Assembly: GCA_003486705.1 (NCBI GenBank)
Contig: DNGE01000179.1
Span: 14,705-20,254 of the forward strand
Source of the DNA: Bacillota bacterium
GTDB lineage: Bacteria; Bacillota_I; Bacilli_A; MOL361; Turicibacteraceae
Length of the DNA stretch: 5,550 nt
Direction of reading: 5' to 3'
Made by a program: the position numbers and the translations under genes. The notes below the pieces were generated by a model that searched no databases, had not been told where the DNA came from, and was given only the letters and a program-made list of their open reading frames with translations. Positions 1 to 3,720 of the stretch are shown here, piece by piece. How positions within the stretch are numbered: position 1 is the first letter of the stretch; every line of letters starts with the position of its first letter.

Positions 1-78
1 TTAATCATGGCAGGTGTTTTATATGTTTTCTCTTTTCTTTCTTTTGGTGAGGATGATGAAGTTGAAATTAAGGAATAG
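1..78 (+). CDS. Possible C-terminal end of a membrane protein (5' truncated by window)
   Basis: Frame 1 is open from the window edge to a TAG at 76-78 and encodes 25 residues. A hydrophobic stretch (LIMAGVLYVFSFLSF) is followed by an acidic, charged tail (GEDDEVEIKE). That pattern is typical of the last membrane helix and cytoplasmic tail of a transporter or other integral membrane protein. A hairpin with a T-rich tail on this strand lies 64 nt downstream, which suits the end of a plus-strand gene. The piece is too short to name a family, and a short open frame at a window edge can arise by chance. The next frame also has a hydrophobic run, but a stop codon at base 2 blocks it from the edge. 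Confidence 0.4.
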   Translation, partial: LIMAGVLYVFSFLSFGEDDEVEIKE

Positions 79-142
79 TTTAAGGTATCTTGTGACATAA
101 GGAAGATTTAACCCCCTTCACCTACTAGACAAATATTATAGT

Positions 143-170
143 AAAAGCCTGCGTGCAGGCTTTTATTTTT
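143..170. terminator. Bidirectional Rho-independent terminator
   Basis: The inverted repeat AAAAGCCTGC (143-152) and GCAGGCTTTT (155-164) forms a 9-bp stem with a CGTG tetraloop. On the plus strand it continues into TTTTATTTTT (161-170), a good U-tract for the gene ending at 78. On the minus strand it starts 4 nt after the acetyltransferase stop codon, and the stem itself ends in TTTT. It therefore probably serves both convergent genes. The plus-strand U-tract overlaps the last bases of the acetyltransferase stop codon. Confidence 0.8.
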
Positions 171-678
171 ATGTGCAGTCATAACACCACTCAATCACAA
201 GTGAATCACGTGTTATTTCTTGCATGCCAACTTTTTGTAAAAGTCTGATTGACGCTTCATTATTAGTAAGACACGTTGCTTTTATACGGGTTATATTAGG
301 CTGATTTATTGCCCATGTCATTAAGCGTTGAAGTGCTTCGAATCCATACCCTTTCCCTTGAGCTGATGCAATTAAGCCATAGCCTATCTCAACAGTACCT
401 GACGAATCAGGATGATTGTGAAAACTAATATCACCAATTATAGCCTCACTCTTCTTTACGACAATCATCCAACATTCAAATCCAGTCGGGTGTTTTGTCC
501 TTTTTAGCAATTGATACATCATTGGTAAGATGTCCAATGTATCTTTTGTTGGCCAGCTCACATCTTCATATAACTGTTTAACAGTTTTGTGCTTTGATTC
601 GTTTAATAGTTGCTCACATCTCTTCAATGTTAGAGGGACTAGCCATAAACGTTCACTTTCTAATTTTTTTACACACAT
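169..678 (-). CDS. GNAT-family N-acetyltransferase (RimJ/RimL-like)
   Basis: This is a predicted acetyl-CoA-dependent N-acetyltransferase of 169 aa, the usual size of a single-domain GNAT. The N-terminus (KLESERLWLVPLT) matches the 'T/SERLxLxPL' opening of the RimJ/RimL-type Acetyltransf_3 group, which includes ribosomal-protein, small-molecule and antibiotic acetylases. The acetyl-CoA pyrophosphate-binding motif A is at residues 107-112 (QGKGYG), just after the beta-strand EIGYGLIA. A later LTNNEASIRLLQKVGM segment is the classic 'N..S..L..K.GF' motif B. I start it at the ATG at 676-678 because AAAGGGGGA lies 7 nt upstream; a GTG at 697-699 would add seven residues but sits upstream of the Shine-Dalgarno sequence. 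It is monocistronic and ends at a shared terminator. The substrate cannot be read from sequence; the fold assignment is firm. Confidence 0.9.
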   Translation of the reverse strand: MCVKKLESERLWLVPLTLKRCEQLLNESKHKTVKQLYEDVSWPTKDTLDILPMMYQLLKRTKHPTGFECWMIVVKKSEAIIGDISFHNHPDSSGTVEIGYGLIASAQGKGYGFEALQRLMTWAINQPNITRIKATCLTNNEASIRLLQKVGMQEITRDSLVIEWCYDCT

Positions 679-685
679 CCCATAT

Positions 686-694
686 TCCCCCTTT
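686..694 (-). promoter_or_regulatory. Ribosome binding site that decides the acetyltransferase start
   Basis: The minus strand reads AAAGGGGGA, 7 nt before the ATG at 676-678. The alternative GTG start at 697-699 is upstream of this site and has no comparable site of its own, so the shorter protein is preferred. Confidence 0.75.
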
Positions 695-739
695 AACACC
701 GTTTCGGGATCATGTCTGATTCCACGCTCTCATTCTTTT

Positions 740-768
740 AAGATAAAGCCTGTATGATTCTTTGACTA
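740..768 (-). promoter_or_regulatory. Weak candidate promoter for the acetyltransferase
   Basis: TAGTCA (763-768) and TATCTT (740-745) are separated by 17 nt. Each matches the sigma-A consensus at four of six positions. The placement would give a leader of about 55 nt. The match is modest and AT-rich DNA yields such pairs by chance. The rest of 769-940 shows no convincing gene or terminator. Confidence 0.25.
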
Positions 769-940
769 TTAGCTAAAGCTTTGTTAGGTATCGTTAATTT
801 AATTGTATCTAATTGACTCATATTAAAAAATGACATGAAATAGGTTATTCTCATAAAATGACCATAAAAATATGGTACTGTTTAGTATTGATGAAAACGT
901 GCTTTTATCACTAGTTGATTAAACCTCTTATTATCAGATA

Positions 941-1210
941 TCAATAATCGTAAAAGATGCTATTTATTGTTGTCATGATCGTTACAAAAATCACCATGTA
1001 TAGAATGAAATTTATGTATGGTTGCAAAAAGGTAAGTATCATAATCGGTATTGCAACCATGATAAATTGTTGAAATTTTGACTTTGGTTGGTTAAAAAAT
1101 TTGGTATACCAAATTCTTGGAATATTATTTTTCTTATAATATTTATCAAGCGCTTTTCCTACTAATAACCCGACTAGAAATGCTATTAAAAGTTCCATAA
1201 AATAACTCAT
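941..1210 (-). CDS. Small three-helix membrane protein of unknown function
   Basis: This is an 89-aa protein that I do not recognise. A first hydrophobic segment at residues 4-21 contains a glycine pair (GLLVG) and is followed by a basic, aromatic linker (residues 22-47, rich in K, Y and N). Two nearly continuous hydrophobic helices follow at about 48-65 and 67-86, with prolines at 55 and 64. The short C-terminus carries one acidic residue. The positive linker suggests it faces the cytoplasm (positive-inside rule). The start is supported by AAAGGGGAG (about 1217-1225) 6 nt upstream; Met5 would be too far from that site. It sits alone between the acetyltransferase and the trpS terminator, with no clear terminator of its own. 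There is no signal peptidase site, enzyme motif or partner that would suggest a role. The coding call is fairly secure; function is unknown. Confidence 0.7.
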   Translation of the reverse strand: MSYFMELLIAFLVGLLVGKALDKYYKKNNIPRIWYTKFFNQPKSKFQQFIMVAIPIMILTFLQPYINFILYMVIFVTIMTTINSIFYDY

Positions 1211-1310
1211 CTGGACTCCCCTTTCTTTTCTATATGACTAGTTTAACATAACATTCCGTTTTTTACCGTTAATTACTTATTATTGGATAGATGATATGAA
1301 CCTTTAGTGT

Positions 1311-1345
1311 AAAAAAGAGATAGTAGCCAACAGCTACTATCTCTT
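1311..1345 (-). terminator. Rho-independent terminator of trpS
   Basis: A perfect 13-bp inverted repeat pairs AAGAGATAGTAGC (1315-1327) with GCTACTATCTCTT (1333-1345) around a 5-nt loop. On the minus strand the stem runs directly into a T-tract (1316-1311). It begins 6 nt after the trpS stop codon. The plus strand has no T-tract after the stem, so it works in the trpS direction. Confidence 0.92.
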
Positions 1346-1351
1346 CTTTCA

Positions 1352-2350
1352 TTAACGTTTGCGACCAAGGCCCATACGTTGTTCTGCTTTTTTAACTTTT
1401 TTATAAGCTAATTTATTAGCTCGTTCTGCTCCTGCATCTAACACTTCATCAATCACAGGTGATTTTAATAATTCTTTCATTTTTTGTTGAATCGGTTCAA
1501 GTTCAGCAACGACAACCTCTGCTAAGTCTGATTTAAATTGTCCGTAGCCCATTCCTTCGTAGCGTGTTTCTAATTCTGCAATGGTTTCTCCTGTAATCGT
1601 AGAGTAAATCTCAAGAAGGTTCGAGATACCAGGCTTGTTCTCGCGATCAAATTTAATTGTTCCTTCTGTATCAGTCACTGCAGACTTGATTTTTTTACGG
1701 ATGATATTTGGCTCATCTGTCATTAAAATCATGTTCTTTGTATTTTCATCTGATTTACTCATTTTCTTTGTTGGCTCTTGTAATGACATGATACGAGCTC
1801 CTGTTTTTGCGATTAATGGTTCTGGAATTTTGAATGTCTCGCCAAAACGGTTATTGAAACGCTCTGCTAAGTCTCGTGTTAATTCTAAATGTTGTTTTTG
1901 ATCGTCTCCAACTGGTACGAAATCCACATCATATAATAAAATATCTGCTGCCATTAAGACTGGGTACATAAATAATCCGGCTGAAATCCCTTGACCTTTA
2001 GCACTTTGTTTTTGAGATTTATCTTTGAACTGCGTCATACGCTCTAACTCACCCATTTGCGTGTTACATGTTAACATCCAAGCAAGTTGTGTATGAGCTG
2101 GGACTTCTGATTGAACGAAGATCGTTGCCTTTTCAGGATTTAACCCACAAGCTAAGTAAAGCGCTGTTAATTCCTTAGTTTTTTTACGTAATTCTGTTTT
2201 ATCTTGTGGGACTGTGATAGCATGTTGATCCACGATAAAGAAGAAACATTCATGCTCATCTTGCAATTTAACAAAGTTTTTAAGTGCTCCTAAGTAGTTC
2301 CCAATTGATAACGTTCCTGATGGTTGAATTGCTGATAATATTCTTGCCAT
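1352..2350 (-). CDS. trpS: Tryptophanyl-tRNA synthetase
   Basis: This is a class Ic aminoacyl-tRNA synthetase of 332 aa, close to the roughly 330 aa of Bacillus-type TrpRS. It activates L-tryptophan with ATP and charges tRNA-Trp in the cytoplasm. The N-terminal signature PSGTLSIGNYLGAL (10-23) carries the HIGH-equivalent (SIGN). The KMSKS loop is intact at 196-200. Between them, MYPVLMAAD (128-136) holds the Met and Asp equivalents of Met129 and Asp132 that recognise indole in the G. stearothermophilus enzyme; GDDQKQH (148-154) is the family's conserved GxDQ segment. Gln9 and His43, linked by known work to indolmycin sensitivity, are both present, so a sensitive-type enzyme is inferred. The start is the ATG at 2348-2350, preceded by AAAGGAG; an in-frame extension to 2419 would run through that ribosome binding site. 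Expression is controlled by the T-box leader. No defects are seen. Confidence 0.98.
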   Translation of the reverse strand: MARILSAIQPSGTLSIGNYLGALKNFVKLQDEHECFFFIVDQHAITVPQDKTELRKKTKELTALYLACGLNPEKATIFVQSEVPAHTQLAWMLTCNTQMGELERMTQFKDKSQKQSAKGQGISAGLFMYPVLMAADILLYDVDFVPVGDDQKQHLELTRDLAERFNNRFGETFKIPEPLIAKTGARIMSLQEPTKKMSKSDENTKNMILMTDEPNIIRKKIKSAVTDTEGTIKFDRENKPGISNLLEIYSTITGETIAELETRYEGMGYGQFKSDLAEVVVAELEPIQQKMKELLKSPVIDEVLDAGAERANKLAYKKVKKAEQRMGLGRKR

Positions 2351-2358
2351 AATATCGA

Positions 2359-2365
2359 CTCCTTT
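2359..2365 (-). promoter_or_regulatory. Ribosome binding site of trpS
   Basis: The minus strand reads AAAGGAG, 8 nt before the ATG at 2348-2350. It fixes the start at MARIL and excludes the longer in-frame ATG at 2417-2419, whose first 23 codons would overlap this site. Confidence 0.9.
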
Positions 2366-2564
2366 AAATAAAATTAAGTATTTAAGTAGAGTACTTATTT
2401 GTTTTTTTGCCCGTCTCACTGTTACGTATAGAAGAACTAACCATATAGATTAATTTTTCTAACTGGGAATGACACGGAGGACGTCTAACCCCTCAACACA
2501 GGAGGACAAGCGCTTCGCAGACGTATAGTTCCACTAACAATTGTATGCATTGAGTGGAACTAAC
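2366..2564 (-). other. Unexplained trpS leader segment downstream of the T-box terminator
   Basis: About 200 nt separate the T-box terminator from the trpS ribosome binding site. The block at 2461-2520 is about 57% GC inside DNA near 30% GC. In it, ACGTCT and AGACGT (positions 2515-2520 and 2481-2486 on the minus strand) can close a branched structure holding GCG(AAG)CGC and CCTC(N7)GAGG hairpins. A 10-bp hairpin follows the terminator directly (2526-2562). The direct repeat ACGTATAG-N4-ACTAAC occurs at 2424 and 2521. The segment contains no credible gene. It may be an additional regulatory RNA, an inserted intergenic repeat, or both. I do not recognise it. Confidence 0.5.
2526..2562. repeat. 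Inverted repeat just after the T-box terminator
   Basis: TAGTTCCACT and AGTGGAACTA (2526-2535 and 2553-2562) are perfect 10-bp complements. Inside the loop, CAAT and ATTG add four more pairs after a 2-nt bulge. No T-tract follows on either strand, so it is not an intrinsic terminator. Confidence 0.7.
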
Positions 2565-2607
2565 AAAAAAGCCCTCTACTTATGAAAAAAGTTCATAAAT
2601 AGAGGAC
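2565..2607 (-). terminator. T-box-controlled intrinsic terminator (trpS attenuator)
   Basis: The stem pairs CCTCTATTTATGAA (2592-2605) with TTCATAAGTAGAGG (2573-2586), including one G-U pair, and can extend two further pairs to 2607 and 2571. Six Ts (2565-2570) follow on the minus strand. The 5' arm (CCTC) can instead pair with GAGG just before the T-box bulge, which gives the alternative antiterminator. Transcription into trpS therefore depends on which structure forms. Confidence 0.93.
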
Positions 2608-2837
2608 GATTATTCACCGCGGTGCCACCTCAATAGATTAGCTTTCACTAATCCGCTCAAATCCATTTAAATTAGATTTTATCTCTGTAACGGGAGATCC
2701 CGGGTTCCCTACTATCATCTTTCAGGTTCCGCTCATGAGCCCATTCATTTCACTACTACCTTATCGACTTTCACCCACCGTCGACTCTCTACAAAGATTT
2801 CATGAAATTACTATTTCTCATTCAACGTTTTATTATT
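2571..2837 (-). promoter_or_regulatory. T-box riboswitch sensing uncharged tRNA-Trp
   Basis: This is a class I T-box leader of about 270 nt. Stem I begins with AGAGAG (2785-2790), followed by a GTCGAC/GTCGAT hairpin (2763-2785) whose loop starts GGTGGGTG. The specifier is TGG (2741-2743) in the usual GAA-NNN-R-CTC-N-TGAG setting, which matches the anticodon of tRNA-Trp. The conserved CCGTTA is at 2688-2693. The T-box AGGTGGCACCGCGG is at 2617-2630; its UGGC bulge (2624-2627) would pair with the tRNA 3' end GCCA. The C at the variable position fits the G73 discriminator known for bacterial tRNA-Trp. Uncharged tRNA-Trp should stabilise the antiterminator and raise trpS expression when tryptophan is scarce. 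Specifier, discriminator pairing and downstream gene all agree. Confidence 0.96.
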
Positions 2838-2843
2838 TACTTT

Positions 2844-2873
2844 ATTATATGATTAGTTTATGAAAATTGTCAA
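2844..2873 (-). promoter_or_regulatory. Sigma-A promoter of the trpS leader
   Basis: A consensus TTGACA (-35, 2868-2873) and a consensus TATAAT (-10, 2844-2849) lie 18 nt apart on the minus strand. Transcription would start near 2837, giving a leader of about 487 nt before the trpS ATG. Both hexamers are perfect, so control is expected to come mainly from attenuation rather than initiation. Confidence 0.9.
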
Positions 2874-2933
2874 TCTTTACGCGATTTAAAATGTAATTTT
2901 TAATACGATCAACAGTCACTCTCGTATGTTTAA

Positions 2934-3134
2934 TCACAAAACAAAAAGATTGATTATACCAAATATCCCAGCCGCTAATACGAACCATCCAATGTATCTA
3001 AGTTTATACAACCACACGTCTTCAATGTTTGTATTTTGTGGGACTAAAGGACCTTTAATCATATGAATTATCTTTTTAGGCTTCATTATCATAAGGCCAC
3101 CAACGATTAAAATTAGTATATATGCGATGAACAT
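2934..3134 (-). CDS. Small two-helix membrane protein, unknown function
   Basis: This is a 66-aa protein. Residues 2-17 form a first hydrophobic helix ending in GGLMIMKP. A basic then polar loop (18-45; KPKKIIHMIK, then NIEDVWLYKLR) leads to a second helix at 47-65 rich in G, I and F. The layout (helix, 'GG..xKP', a loop with D..LY..R, then a glycine-containing second helix) recalls small DUF6199-like membrane proteins, but this is from memory of the pattern and is weak. The start is unusually well supported: AGGAGGTGAT (3138-3147) is a 10-nt match to the 16S anti-Shine-Dalgarno region, and a promoter lies 40 nt upstream. No clear terminator separates it from the trpS promoter, so some read-through into the T-box leader is possible. 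Function is unknown. Confidence 0.8.
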   Translation of the reverse strand: MFIAYILILIVGGLMIMKPKKIIHMIKGPLVPQNTNIEDVWLYKLRYIGWFVLAAGIFGIINLFVL

Positions 3135-3137
3135 GCC

Positions 3138-3147
3138 ATCACCTCCT
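3138..3147 (-). promoter_or_regulatory. Extended near-perfect ribosome binding site of the 66-aa gene
   Basis: AGGAGGTGAT on the minus strand is complementary to ten consecutive bases at the 3' end of Bacillota 16S rRNA, with the core 7 nt from the ATG at 3132-3134. It is the strongest ribosome binding site in the window and suggests high translation. Confidence 0.9.
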
Positions 3148-3175
3148 CGTAATTAATAGCTACTACTTAAATCCT

Positions 3176-3204
3176 ATCATAATACATTTTCCACTTTTTA
3201 ACAA
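3176..3204 (-). promoter_or_regulatory. Promoter of the 66-aa membrane protein gene
   Basis: TTGTTA (-35, 3199-3204) and TATGAT (-10, 3176-3181) are 17 nt apart. The -10 matches five of six consensus positions and the -35 four. A start near 3169 would leave a leader of about 35 nt ahead of the gene. Confidence 0.65.
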
Positions 3205-3522
3205 TATAGGGTGAGTACTTTTAATACTGATTGGCGACTTAGTAACCTATTTTCAAGTTGCTATAAAATTTCAACCCTCCTACGTCAATGATCAATAAAT
3301 TAATATAAACGTTGCGCAGCTTGCTTTCGTCATGTCAGCCATCTTTTCCTCCCTAAATACTTCAAATATGATTTTTTAAATGGTATGACGTGTTGAAAAA
3401 TTTGAAACCCACTTTTATTAGAGTATTGTCTAATTATCTAATTTATAATATACTTAAACGCAATATCTATCGATAATTCTAACTCGGAGAGATAGTCATT
3501 CATTCTCTTTACATTTTTACTC
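3205..3522. other. Intergenic stretch without a recognisable gene
   Basis: No family-like coding region is visible on either strand. The one suggestive item is a minus-strand ATG at 3340-3342 behind a good GGGAGG site (3348-3353), but its frame stops after 16 codons at 3292 (MADMTKASCATFILIY). A promoter-like pair lies on the plus strand (TTGTCT 3426-3431, 17 nt, TATACT 3449-3454) with no gene downstream of it. A gene start left by decay or a leader peptide are both possible readings. Confidence 0.4.
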
Positions 3523-3553
3523 AAAAAAAGATTTCACCCAAACAGTGAAATCT
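3523..3553 (-). terminator. Orphan intrinsic terminator
   Basis: AGATTTCAC (3529-3537) and GTGAAATCT (3545-3553) form a perfect 9-bp stem with a 7-nt loop. On the minus strand it runs into a T-tract (3528-3523). The nearest upstream gene on that strand already has its own terminator at 3694-3715, so this second one has no intact gene to serve. Its only candidate is the 30-codon frame at 3589-3681. Confidence 0.8.
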
Positions 3554-3588
3554 CATGGTATTAACTTTTAAAACTTCTTATTCCAATC

Positions 3589-3681
3589 CTATATTTTATA
3601 TCCGTCAGTATTAATAGGTATCCTTATGACTGAAACATGATTCCCTTTATTCGTAACTCTAATAATAGTTGAATCTATCAT
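3589..3681 (-). pseudogene. Possible gene remnant or tiny ORF (30 codons)
   Basis: An ATG at 3679-3681 opens 30 codons ending in TAG at 3589-3591. The product has an ordered, protein-like composition (for example HVSVIRIPINTDGYKI at its C-terminus) rather than the lysine- and phenylalanine-rich noise usual in AT-rich spacers. There is no ribosome binding site, and a TAG stands two codons before the ATG. A strong terminator lies 35 nt downstream. Together these suggest the 3' remnant of a lost gene still attached to its terminator. The family is not recognised, and chance is a real alternative. Confidence 0.25.
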
Positions 3682-3693
3682 CGGCTAACTAAT

Positions 3694-3715
3694 AAAAAAA
3701 AGCCCCTAAGGGGCT
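3694..3715 (-). terminator. Rho-independent terminator of the SNF2 helicase gene
   Basis: AGCCCC (3701-3706) and GGGGCT (3710-3715) form a short GC-rich stem with a 3-nt loop. The minus strand continues into seven Ts (3700-3694). It begins 5 nt after the helicase stop codon. Confidence 0.9.
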
Positions 3716-3720
3716 GAGTC

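Noticed and set aside
530..757. Plus-strand frame of 75 codons overlapping the acetyltransferase
   Set aside because: It lies antisense to a well-supported GNAT gene, has no family features, and its composition is that of a shadow frame.
861..876. Palindrome ACCATA-AAAA-TATGGT as a terminator for the 89-aa gene
   Set aside because: The stem is only six AT-rich pairs and no T-tract follows on either strand.
1635..1901. Plus-strand frame of 88 codons inside trpS
   Set aside because: It is fully antisense to the conserved catalytic region of trpS and has no independent support.
2351..2419. N-terminal extension of trpS by 23 codons
   Set aside because: It would be translated through the AAAGGAG site that belongs to the ATG at 2348-2350, and TrpRS proteins begin near the MARIL-type sequence.
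2459..2538. Minus-strand open frame of about 24 codons through the GC-rich leader block (contains SSCVEGLDVLRVIPS)
   Set aside because: It has no start codon or ribosome binding site and begins right after a stop. The GC-rich composition is better explained by RNA structure or an inserted repeat.
2366..2564. CRISPR array or tRNA in the repeated leader segment
   Set aside because: The repeats are too short, imperfect and irregularly spaced for CRISPR, and no cloverleaf or T-loop signature is present.
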